Under the pieces are notes generated by a model, which saw only the letters and a program-made list of their open reading frames with translations, searched no databases and was not told the origin of the DNA. Source: Gammaproteobacteria bacterium (GTDB lineage: Bacteria > Pseudomonadota > Gammaproteobacteria > GRL18). From it: a stretch of 8,174 bases of DNA. The translations under genes and the position numbers were made by a program. The stretch spans positions 1 to 8,174 of the forward strand of contig JANELJ010000084.1 in the NCBI GenBank assembly GCA_024511395.1, given 5' to 3'. Shown piece by piece: positions 1 to 6,751 of the stretch. Numbering within the stretch: position 1 is the first letter of the stretch; each line of letters begins with the position of its first letter.

Positions 1-231
1 ATCTGATAAATCATGAAGGTGTTTCAGGTAATGCAATCCTGCAATCAATCGAGTGCGTATGGCAGGAGCACCTTTAGTGGATACAAACAGAGCATCCCAT
101 TCTTTATCAGGACTTTCCCGGTCTATGTGTTTTGATAACTTAATCAACTCATGGTTTATGTCCAGCATGTTTTCAAGGCGCATCCTGAACAGGTCTTCCT
201 GAGGTATTTTTGGCTGTTTCTTTGGCTTCAT
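1..231 (-). CDS. IS5-family transposase, N-terminal part (runs off the left edge)
   Basis: The minus-strand frame is open from the ATG at 231 to the window edge, giving 77 codons with no stop. The protein begins MKPKKQPKIPQEDLFRMRLE and ends at the edge with GLHYLKHLHDLSD. This matches the start of IS5-group DDE transposases (DUF772-type N-terminus): a basic MKPKK leader, a QEDLF-R-RL block, a 'NHELIKLSKHID' helix, then a G-P-IRTRL-GLHYLK segment that serves in DNA binding. The catalytic DDE residues lie outside the window, so it cannot be judged whether the enzyme is intact. No strong Shine-Dalgarno sequence precedes the ATG. It is transcribed away from the rest of the window, so it would not read into the neighbouring DUF465 gene. 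The family call is from memory of related proteins and is fairly secure; the exact IS name is not known. Confidence 0.82.
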   Translation of the reverse strand, partial: MKPKKQPKIPQEDLFRMRLENMLDINHELIKLSKHIDRESPDKEWDALFVSTKGAPAIRTRLIAGLHYLKHLHDLSD

Positions 232-241
232 TCTGGTCTGG

Positions 242-288
242 AAATTTGCAAGGTAATAAGGCTTATTTTACCAAAAACCTGCAAATTT
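242..288. repeat. Inverted repeat in the IS5-family transposase leader
   Basis: The 9-base arm AAATTTGCA at 242-250 is the exact reverse complement of TGCAAATTT at 280-288. Pairing extends inward (AGG at 251-253 with CC at 278-279, one base bulged). An inner alternative pairing exists between AATAAG (255-260) and CTTATT (262-267). The structure lies 11 bases upstream of the transposase ATG. It could be part of the element's subterminal transposase-binding sequence or an RNA hairpin affecting transposase expression; the sequence alone does not decide. Confidence 0.55.
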
Positions 289-301
289 AACACCCATGAT
301 C

Positions 302-315
302 AAGAAATATTTCTT
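302..315. promoter_or_regulatory. Perfect 14-base palindrome upstream of the DUF465 gene
   Basis: AAGAAATATTTCTT at 302-315 is a perfect palindrome between the presumed IS end and the DUF465 start at 368. It is followed by TATAAA at 316-321, which could be a -10 box, although no convincing -35 hexamer lies at the right distance. It may be an operator, but an AT-only core of this size can occur by chance. Confidence 0.2.
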
Positions 316-367
316 TATAAATCAATGCCATATGTTTTATTCAGGGTGGACTAATTACTGACAATCA

Positions 368-571
368 ATGACTGAAGACGATAAACAAAAAATAAGAGAT
401 CAGCTTGAGGCTTTAAAACAGGAACACCGGGATCTGGATGAAGCCATTCACCATATGCCAAGAACCATTCATACCCAGATACAGATCACACGCCTGAAAA
501 AACGTAAGCTACATCTAAAGGATGAAATTATCAAGCTGGAAAATCTTTTGCTCCCCGATATTCTTGCCTAA
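368..571 (+). CDS. DUF465 / YdcH-family small protein
   Basis: This is a 67-residue, highly charged, probably all-helical protein of unknown function. It has the features of the YdcH/DUF465 family: an N-terminal 'L-QEHRDLDEAI' segment (about residues 17-27), then a second helix with 'ITRLKKRKLHLKDEI' (about 40-54) and a leucine-rich end. The length is normal for the family, and the whole protein should form a short antiparallel helical hairpin. It is cytoplasmic, since there is no signal peptide or membrane segment. The ATG at 368 is forced by an in-frame TGA at 359-361. No good Shine-Dalgarno sequence lies at normal spacing (GGGTGGA is about 20 bases upstream), so translation may be weak. 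It converges with the antiporter gene, with only five bases between the stop codons. An IS5-family end lies about 70 bases upstream and may have replaced its original promoter region. Confidence 0.85.
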   Translation: MTEDDKQKIRDQLEALKQEHRDLDEAIHHMPRTIHTQIQITRLKKRKLHLKDEIIKLENLLLPDILA

Positions 572-602
572 GCCTGTTAAGTTGATTCTTCAACCGGCTT
601 TT
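570..602. terminator. Possible hairpin terminator between convergent genes
   Basis: AAGCC (570-574) can pair with GGCTT (596-600), and inside it GTTGA (581-585) pairs with TCAAC (590-594) around a four-base loop. A short T-run (599-602) follows on the plus strand. The internal loop is lopsided (six bases against one), so this is a weak candidate. Its position across the two facing stop codons is where a shared terminator would be expected. Confidence 0.3.
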
Positions 603-2226
603 GTTCAGACGGTTCAGGTAAAAACTCACCTTTATTAATCAGGTTATGGCGAACATGTTCTGCAAAACCAATCCCGGCTTCTGAGTAAAAATTATAAACT
701 TCATCAGCACCAGCCTGTTTCAGCACTTCAACATCTTCATCATACAGAGCAATAGCGGCCACAGTACCTTTAAAACCCATTTCCCTAAGCTGTTTTAAGG
801 TAAACAGGTTTTTTTCCCGCTGGGGAAGGTTTAAAAAGATCATGCGAACCCCTTCCAGGTTCAGCTTGCTCCAGAAGTCCTTATCCATAACATCCGCATA
901 AATAATATTTTTTTTATCTTTTTCATGCTGGGCATAAACACCGGCATAAAAATCCACTCCGATAACCTGTCCCGGAAAATGGTAATTCAGATCGTTATAA
1001 ACCCCGGTACCAATACGCCCCATACCAAATACCACAATACTGGCCCCGGCCACGTCCACCGGCTTTTCATCATCCAGCCGCTCTTCTGACTGCCATGTGC
1101 GGAACACTTTTGAAAAGCGCCCGTATATTTCATGAGCCCGGGCATTAAGCGGTGAGGCAATAATAAAGGTCATGGACAGGGCTATGGCTATGCTGAGCAG
1201 CCAGGAACTGTCCATCCAGCCGTTCTGTACACCAATGGTGCCGACAATCAGGCCGAATTCTGAATAGTTGGCCAGGCTCATAGAAGCCAGAAAGGAGGTT
1301 CTGCTGCGCATTTTTGTTTTAACCAGCAGCCAGAAAAACAGGAATACCTTGGCAAACATTAATAAGGATAAAATTCCGGCAATAACCAAGTTCTCCACCG
1401 ATGGCTCACCAGAGAGACCAATATTGACAAAAAAGGCCACCAAGAATAAATCTTTGAAATTATAGAGGGTTTTTGAGACTTCCGAGGCCTTGATATGCGG
1501 GGCCAGCAGCAAACCGAAAATCAGCGCCCCCAGATCCGCTTTCATACCGACCATTTCAAACAGAGCGGCTCCGCCGGTTGCCAGCAGCAGACTGTAAAGC
1601 ACCAGTAATTCACCGTACTCCACCTGATCCATAATTTTATACAGTAAGGGGCGTAACAGGGGTAAGCCCAGTAGCCCCAGTGCCCAGATGCTGGGCAGCT
1701 TGCCTGTAGAAGCAGACAGGAATATAACGGCAAAAATATCCTGTACAATCAAAATCCCGATGGCTATCTGGGCATATAAAGCCATCATTTCATTTTTACC
1801 TTCCAGCACCTTAACCGCAAATACAGTACTGGAAAAACTTAACGCAAAAGCAATTAATACGCCGCTCCACAACGACAGTCCCTGAAAGGCACTGACCCCG
1901 GACTGCTGCAGAAAAATAAAAATACCGGCATAAACAACAATGGTTATCAACATATGGGAGCTGGCCACCCCCCATATCTGTACTCTCAGCAGACTTTTAA
2001 GGTTCAGTTTCAGTCCAATGGTGAACAGCATTATGGTAACACCTAGATCGGCAATTTCTCTGAGCGCCTCGGTACTTTCAACCCCATAGAACTTGAGCAC
2101 AAAACCTACACATAAAAAACCCACCATGGGTGGCAGGCCGATCCGGTAGGCCAGGAAACTGAATACAAAGGTCAGTATCAGCCAGCCCGTTTCTGCTAAG
2201 GTAATTGAAATCCAGCTTAGATCCAT
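577..2226 (-). CDS. CPA2-family cation/proton antiporter with C-terminal TrkA-N (RCK) domain, KefB/YbaL-like
   Basis: This 549-residue protein is a monovalent-cation/proton antiporter of the CPA2 family, acting in the inner membrane. About a dozen hydrophobic segments fill residues 10-360. An 'IAIGILIVQDIFAV' segment carries Q162-D163, matching the family's ion-binding aspartate position. After a charged linker (about 365-390) comes a Rossmann-fold TrkA-N domain. Its dinucleotide loop is GMGRIG (G401, G403, G406), and D425 lies at the end of the second strand, which favours NAD(H) binding. No KefC-type glutathione-gating loop was recognised, and there is no TrkA-C domain; the length is closer to YbaL (558) than to KefB/KefC (about 600-620). 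The ATG is preceded by AGGGA five bases upstream. It is the last gene of the minus-strand cluster, 29 bases after the MCE gene, and probably co-transcribed. The transported ion cannot be read from the sequence. Confidence 0.88.
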   Translation of the reverse strand: MDLSWISITLAETGWLILTFVFSFLAYRIGLPPMVGFLCVGFVLKFYGVESTEALREIADLGVTIMLFTIGLKLNLKSLLRVQIWGVASSHMLITIVVYAGIFIFLQQSGVSAFQGLSLWSGVLIAFALSFSSTVFAVKVLEGKNEMMALYAQIAIGILIVQDIFAVIFLSASTGKLPSIWALGLLGLPLLRPLLYKIMDQVEYGELLVLYSLLLATGGAALFEMVGMKADLGALIFGLLLAPHIKASEVSKTLYNFKDLFLVAFFVNIGLSGEPSVENLVIAGILSLLMFAKVFLFFWLLVKTKMRSRTSFLASMSLANYSEFGLIVGTIGVQNGWMDSSWLLSIAIALSMTFIIASPLNARAHEIYGRFSKVFRTWQSEERLDDEKPVDVAGASIVVFGMGRIGTGVYNDLNYHFPGQVIGVDFYAGVYAQHEKDKKNIIYADVMDKDFWSKLNLEGVRMIFLNLPQREKNLFTLKQLREMGFKGTVAAIALYDEDVEVLKQAGADEVYNFYSEAGIGFAEHVRHNLINKGEFLPEPSEQKPVEEST

Positions 2227-2231
2227 AGTAA

Positions 2232-2236
2232 TCCCT
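2232..2236 (-). promoter_or_regulatory. Ribosome binding site of the CPA2 antiporter
   Basis: AGGGA on the minus strand lies five bases upstream of the ATG at 2226 and supports that start. It is one of the clearer Shine-Dalgarno sequences in the cluster, suggesting the antiporter is translated independently of the MCE gene. Confidence 0.5.
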
Positions 2237-2255
2237 GTTAGAGCAGTTGACTAAA

Positions 2256-5200
2256 TCAGTTCTGCTGTATTTCCCTGCTTAAAGGAATAATTGGATTCCA
2301 CTTCAGCCATTGCGGCTGAGGCTCATCATGTAATATATAGTAACTGCCTTCCGACAGTTCCTTGCCCATGGCGGCATTGTCCGGAGTGGCAAAAGCAATA
2401 CCGCCGGAAAGAACCGATTCTACCGATTCTGTTCTGATTTTAGAACTGCCGAATAAATTGATATCCATAGAGATACCGCTGGCATTCCAGAAACGACTGT
2501 TTTCCCGCAGCAATGGTCGGAAACGTTCACGAATAGTTAGATGTATTAAGATCTGGTCCGAAGTATCGGCCAACTCATAGCCCACCACTTCACCCACTTT
2601 AATCTGGCGATAATAAACACCGTCACCCACTTTTATTGAACCCAGACGACTAGCTGTTAAGTGAATATTAAAACCGGCTGCAGACTGTTGTTTAAGTGGT
2701 TTTTCTTCATAACCGATAAAGTAATCACTAAAAGTCCCCCTGACCGGTTCAAGCCGTAGAAAATTCCCCGTGATTAAATTACCCACATTTTTAATTTTAG
2801 CTAGGCCAAGTTCAGCCTTGACTACCCAGAACCTGGAGTCTTTACCCAGTAGCGATTTTATCTGTTCACTGAGTTCCAGGCTTACTTCAACTTTCCCGGC
2901 ATCTTTGCGGCTGAGTTTAACAGATCTGACCTTGCCTACCTCAATATCATTATAGACAACCTTGCTGCAGTAAGATAAGCCATCCACCTTATCAAACAGC
3001 ACAGTGACATAAAATGCATTGATTTGAGCAGCCTCATAATCATCAAATAACCTGTATTTAGTGCCATTTGAGACTTTGTGTTTGCCGGGTTCATAGCGGG
3101 CATCATTGTATAAACCAATACCGCCTTTGAGAATACTTTTGACTGATTCAGTACGAACACTCAGGCCTGACAAACCAACATCAACCTTGAAGCCACTGGC
3201 ATTATAAAAACGTGAATGGCTACTAACCAGATTCATATACCGGGGATAAATATAGATCAGAATATTGATACTTTTTCCATCTGCCGCCAGTTCATAATCC
3301 TGTACATTACCAATCTTAATCCTGTGGTACATAACTAGGGCGCCAATACTAATCGTTCCCAGCTCTGAACTGTTCAACTTTAAATGCAGTCCAGGATAAT
3401 TGGCATCCAGCGGTGGTTTAGTCATACTGACCTTAAAACTGTATTTTTTCTTTTTGCTCCTGCCCAGTCTCAGAGTAATATAATCACCGGCCAGCAGGGT
3501 TTCCAGGTTTTCCACACCGGTAATATCAAATTTAGGACGAACCATCCAGAACCGGGTATCTTCCACCAGACCGAAATCAGCAATGGGATCCATAATTACC
3601 GTTGCAGTAGCGGTTTCCTGGCCGGTATTAGGGGTGATTTTTTTAATCACGCCCAGCACGATGCCTTTATAAATAACCTTGGTAACATCAGCAGTCAGTC
3701 CGGTGGTATCATCAAAGGTCAGTGATACCTCGATACCGGCTTTGGCATCATCAAAACTTTCATAGAGCTGGAATACATCCCCGTTTTTGGCTTTAATATC
3801 ACTTTTTTTATAGCTGGGTGTATAAAAAGCAATACCACCAGAGAGTAACGAAGCAATGGATTCGGTCATCACTTTTATGCCCGTCAGACCACCTTTGATA
3901 TTAACTCCGCTGACATTATAAAAACGGGTTGATTCAGTGACCAGATGGGCAAACTCCGGCTTAATATAGGCCTGCAATTTTACCTTTTCATTATCCTCTG
4001 CCAATTTAAAAGACTCAATATTACCTACTTTGATATTCTTGTAATACAGGGGGCTATCCTTACTGATAGAACCCAGATCCTCTGATTCTATAGTAAAGTG
4101 TAAACCAGGCACGTTGGCCGGCAACGGCGGAACCGATTCATAAACTCTAAACTCCCGACTTTTCTTGCCTGTACCTGAAGGCCGTAATTCAAGGTAATTA
4201 CCTTCCAGCAGAGCATCCAGCCCGCTGATTTTTAAAATGCTGACACTGGGTTTAACAATCCAGAACTGGGTATTTTCAGTCAGAACATCAGCCACAAGTG
4301 GAGATAGTTTTGCGACACAGATGCTTTCATTGCTCTTCTTGTCATAGGCAAATTTACCCAGACGACCGATGACCTGTCCCTGATATTTAATTTTGGTCTG
4401 ATTAGCAACCAGGGAATCAATATTTTTAAATCGCAATACCACTGGAATACCCACACGGGCACTTTCAAAATCATCATATAATAAAAACAGGGCTCCGTGT
4501 CTAGCCTGCTGTGCCGGTTTTTCCTCCAGCGGTGTGGTAAAGGCAATGCCCCCTACCAACAGGGAAACCAGAGATTCCGTTTTAATCTCTACCCCGCTCA
4601 AACCGGCCTTAATACTGATACCGCTGACATTATAAAAACGGGAATTTTCTTTAACCAGATGAGCATATTCAGGACGGATCACGACCCAGGCATGTATTTC
4701 GGAATCATTTTCTTCCAGAGTATAGTTAATAACCTCTCCCACCGGTATCTGCTTGTAAAATACTACGGTGCCTCTGTCCACGGATGTCAGCTGGTTCAGG
4801 CGCAGCTTTATATGCAGTCCCGGTGTTTTTCCCGAAGGCGGTGGTGCCATGTCCAGAGCCACAAAATTTCTTTTGCTGGTTTCACCTTTTTCAGAGTCGA
4901 TGGCTATATAACGGCCTTTTAAAATAGTATCCAGGCCGGATACACCGGACAGGGAAATACGCGGTTCTACCACCCAGAATTGGGCTTTTTCATTCAGATA
5001 GGGTTCGGTACGTTTATCCATTTCAATATGCAGTATGACATGCTGCAGATCATCCGCCACCTCATAGCTTTTCACAACACCTGTCGTAATACCCTTGTAG
5101 AAGACCTTAGTTTTACCCACCTCAATGCCTTCGGCAGTACGCACTTTTAAAGTAATCATTATGCCGGCATTAAGATAACTTTCAAAAATCAGCCCCAGCC

Positions 5201-5315
5201 CAATCAGCAGCGCCACAATAGGCAGGATCCAGATGGGCGAAAAACTGCGCTGGGAATTAACTTTGGGACGTGCCAGCGGCACTGAATTTATATCCGCTTG
5301 TTCATTATCACTCAT
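2256..5315 (-). CDS. letB: Eight-domain MCE protein of the LetB/PqiB (YebT) family
   Basis: This 1019-residue protein is anchored in the inner membrane by one segment (about 26-46) and is otherwise periplasmic. Eight MCE domains are visible at roughly 50-139, 165-262, 289-380, 403-500, 527-618, 640-737, 767-857 and 880-978. They alternate in type. Odd ones carry an FW(V/I/M)V core followed by 'GL-TLL-G-Y'; even ones begin PGLH/AGFN, then RF(Y/W)N(V/A)SG, then 'TES...LL-GGI'. PqiB has three MCE domains and E. coli LetB seven, so this is an extended member. MCE domains form stacked hexameric rings, giving a hydrophobic tunnel for lipids across the periplasm. Domain 7 is the most divergent: the proline after FWVV is alanine (A834) and its pore loop is atypical. 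Two cysteines (333, 783) are the only ones. The Shine-Dalgarno sequence is weak. LetA-type partners lie directly upstream. The letB symbol follows domain number and context; orthology to LetB over PqiB is not proven. Confidence 0.9.
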   Translation of the reverse strand: MSDNEQADINSVPLARPKVNSQRSFSPIWILPIVALLIGLGLIFESYLNAGIMITLKVRTAEGIEVGKTKVFYKGITTGVVKSYEVADDLQHVILHIEMDKRTEPYLNEKAQFWVVEPRISLSGVSGLDTILKGRYIAIDSEKGETSKRNFVALDMAPPPSGKTPGLHIKLRLNQLTSVDRGTVVFYKQIPVGEVINYTLEENDSEIHAWVVIRPEYAHLVKENSRFYNVSGISIKAGLSGVEIKTESLVSLLVGGIAFTTPLEEKPAQQARHGALFLLYDDFESARVGIPVVLRFKNIDSLVANQTKIKYQGQVIGRLGKFAYDKKSNESICVAKLSPLVADVLTENTQFWIVKPSVSILKISGLDALLEGNYLELRPSGTGKKSREFRVYESVPPLPANVPGLHFTIESEDLGSISKDSPLYYKNIKVGNIESFKLAEDNEKVKLQAYIKPEFAHLVTESTRFYNVSGVNIKGGLTGIKVMTESIASLLSGGIAFYTPSYKKSDIKAKNGDVFQLYESFDDAKAGIEVSLTFDDTTGLTADVTKVIYKGIVLGVIKKITPNTGQETATATVIMDPIADFGLVEDTRFWMVRPKFDITGVENLETLLAGDYITLRLGRSKKKKYSFKVSMTKPPLDANYPGLHLKLNSSELGTISIGALVMYHRIKIGNVQDYELAADGKSINILIYIYPRYMNLVSSHSRFYNASGFKVDVGLSGLSVRTESVKSILKGGIGLYNDARYEPGKHKVSNGTKYRLFDDYEAAQINAFYVTVLFDKVDGLSYCSKVVYNDIEVGKVRSVKLSRKDAGKVEVSLELSEQIKSLLGKDSRFWVVKAELGLAKIKNVGNLITGNFLRLEPVRGTFSDYFIGYEEKPLKQQSAAGFNIHLTASRLGSIKVGDGVYYRQIKVGEVVGYELADTSDQILIHLTIRERFRPLLRENSRFWNASGISMDINLFGSSKIRTESVESVLSGGIAFATPDNAAMGKELSEGSYYILHDEPQPQWLKWNPIIPLSREIQQN
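3907..4642. repeat. Direct repeat units inside the MCE gene
   Basis: A stretch of 22 identical bases occurs at 3907-3928 and again at 4621-4642, exactly 714 bases (238 codons) apart. Both encode the RFYNVSG region of even-numbered MCE domains. Twelve of these bases recur at 3201-3212, again 714 bases away. The in-phase spacing shows that the two-domain unit was duplicated as a block. Confidence 0.7.
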
Positions 5316-5354
5316 AGTTAGTCTGTTTTTTTATTTTAAACGTATTCATGGATT

Positions 5355-6044
5355 TTAATCGGCAGCCGGTTCCTGGTTTAATTCGATATTTTTATAATTC
5401 TTTCTTTTATAATCCCACAGCAAACGAGTATCAAAGCTGCTGGCTGCCAGCATGGTCAGAACCACCACCGTACCAAACGCGGTTGCCGCTGGCCCGGCCG
5501 TGATTTCTGCAACCCCGGTAATATGAACCAGAGCGGCCAGAATGGAAACAACGAAAATATCCAGCATTGACCAGCGACCAATAAATTCAATAAACCGAAA
5601 CATCTTAATGCGCTGTCGATCCGTCATATTCACTTTATATTTAAGTGAAAACAGAATAAGCATAATCCCAATCATTTTAAACAGAGGCACCAGTACACTG
5701 GCCACAAACACTACAAAAGCAACAGCATGGGATCCCATCTGCAATAATAAAATCACCCCGCCCATAATAGTAGAGGGTTCATCCGTACCAAAGTAGGCGA
5801 CATTCATAATCATCATGGTATTGACGGGAATGTATAAAATCATGGAGGCAATTAAAAAAGCCCAAGTACGATTAATACTATCTGGTTTTCTCTGATACAG
5901 TTCTGCACCACAGCATCTACACTCCTGTTCGGCATCAGGAATATAGCGATGTACCTTATAACATTCAGCACATAATACTAGCCCGGCTTCCTTACCGGTT
6001 ATTATTTTATCAGGTAGAGCCGGCGTGATGGTTTTGCTGACCAT
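5355..6044 (-). CDS. PqiA/LetA-family membrane protein, second (C-terminal-type) half
   Basis: This 229-residue inner-membrane protein corresponds to one half of the two-module PqiA/LetA proteins that partner PqiB/LetB. Near the N-terminus is a zinc-ribbon-like cysteine set, CAEC (C25, C28) and CRCC (C42, C44, C45). About four hydrophobic segments follow. A 'GRWSMLDIFVVSIL' segment (about 157-170) is the typical family signature. E. coli LetA and PqiA carry two such modules in one chain of over 400 residues; here the module is a separate gene. I placed the start at the ATG at 6044, which overlaps the stop of the preceding gene by one base (TGATG). A TTG three bases upstream, at 6047, would add one residue and is equally well spaced from the AGGAA at 6053-6057. 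Forty bases separate it from the MCE gene. It likely assembles with the upstream half as a split LetA. Confidence 0.87.
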   Translation of the reverse strand: MVSKTITPALPDKIITGKEAGLVLCAECYKVHRYIPDAEQECRCCGAELYQRKPDSINRTWAFLIASMILYIPVNTMMIMNVAYFGTDEPSTIMGGVILLLQMGSHAVAFVVFVASVLVPLFKMIGIMLILFSLKYKVNMTDRQRIKMFRFIEFIGRWSMLDIFVVSILAALVHITGVAEITAGPAATAFGTVVVLTMLAASSFDTRLLWDYKRKNYKNIELNQEPAAD

Positions 6045-6700
6045 CAACAGGGTTCCTCACGTGTTTTTCGATCCAGTAAGGCATCCCATACTTCATGAGG
6101 ATTCAACGCAGTCGTTGCCAGAATGGAACTCAGTAATAGTGCTGCATAAGCCCATAAACCAAAGCCCGGCTGAATTTCTGCCATGGATAGCAGTTTAACT
6201 ACAGCCACAATAATCCCCAGCATATACACTTCCAGCATGCCCCATTCTTCCATTTCATGAAACAGACGGAAAGACCAGATAAGACTTTTATGATAATAGT
6301 TCAGAGTAATACTCAGGGTAACATAAGTAAGCAGCAATAAACGAAACAGGGGCACAAGGCAACTGCTGAGAAAGGTCAGTATAGCCACCACATAATATTT
6401 TTCCCGCAATAAAATCAGCGAACCGCTGATAAGACTCTGCTGTTGAGACAGACCCAACATTTCAAGGATCATAATTGGCTGGGTTACCGCAGGATAAAAA
6501 CAGATCAGTGCGGTTAAAGCATAAGCCAGGCTACGGCTGATGGTATTATGTTTCTGTTTATAAAGTACATGGCCGCAACGGGGACACTGGACTTTACAGG
6601 TCTCACAGATTTCCTGATTTTCAATCAGCAAATCACATTCGTGGCATAATAGAATTCTGGAATTAATGACCTGACTCCGTCCCGTGACAACAACCTGCAA
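6044..6700 (-). CDS. PqiA/LetA-family membrane protein, first (N-terminal-type) half
   Basis: This 218-residue inner-membrane protein is a single PqiA/LetA module. The N-terminal cytoplasmic part has three CxxC pairs, C19-C22, C32-C35 and C39-C42, one more than the two of a simple zinc ribbon. About four hydrophobic segments follow (roughly 57-83, 103-134, 153-172, 181-198). A 'MEEWGMLEVYMLGIIVAVVK' stretch (150-169) is equivalent to the RWSMLDVF family motif. The only usual start codon in the open frame is TTG at 6700; between the in-frame stop at 6731-6733 and there is no ATG or GTG. No clear Shine-Dalgarno sequence is present, so initiation may be inefficient or depend on upstream translation. 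The stop overlaps the start of the next gene (TGATG), indicating translational coupling and balanced output of the two halves. It is likely the LetA N-half partner of the MCE tunnel. Confidence 0.85.
   Translation of the reverse strand: MQVVVTGRSQVINSRILLCHECDLLIENQEICETCKVQCPRCGHVLYKQKHNTISRSLAYALTALICFYPAVTQPIMILEMLGLSQQQSLISGSLILLREKYYVVAILTFLSSCLVPLFRLLLLTYVTLSITLNYYHKSLIWSFRLFHEMEEWGMLEVYMLGIIVAVVKLLSMAEIQPGFGLWAYAALLLSSILATTALNPHEVWDALLDRKTREEPC
6053..6057 (-). promoter_or_regulatory. Ribosome binding site of the second LetA half
   Basis: AGGAA on the minus strand lies inside the 3' end of the preceding gene, nine bases before the ATG at 6044 and six before the TTG at 6047. It supports initiation here but does not settle which of the two adjacent codons is used. 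Confidence 0.5.
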
Positions 6701-6711
6701 CTGCTTTAAAT

Positions 6712-6730
6712 ATAAACAAAAAATGTTTAT
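6712..6730. repeat. Small AT-rich inverted repeat between DUF481 and the first LetA half
   Basis: ATAAACA (6712-6718) and TGTTTAT (6724-6730) are perfect reverse complements around a five-base A/T loop. It is the only visible structure in the 51-base gap before the TTG start at 6700. A G/C-free stem is unlikely to terminate transcription; it could be chance in AT-rich DNA. Confidence 0.25.
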
Positions 6731-6751
6731 TTATCAATGACGTGAATGACG

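Larger units (their letters stand above)
1..295 (-). mobile_element. End of an IS5-family insertion sequence
   Basis: The transposase start at 231 is followed by an AT-rich leader containing an inverted repeat, and then unrelated sequence leading into a DUF465 gene. The outer terminus is probably near 290-295: read inward on the minus strand it would begin GGGTGTTAAATTTGC, resembling a terminal inverted repeat starting with G residues. The other end lies outside the window, so neither the matching terminal repeat nor a target duplication could be compared, and the boundary is approximate. Confidence 0.5.

Noticed and set aside
151..354. A 67-codon plus-strand frame across the IS5-family end
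   Set aside because: It runs antisense to the recognisable transposase N-terminus and then across the presumed IS boundary; the protein has no family resemblance.
4497..4922. A 141-codon plus-strand frame inside the MCE gene
   Set aside because: It is antisense to two clear MCE domains. Long antisense frames arise here from the repeated coding pattern, and no start signal or motif supports it. The same applies to 3384-3725.
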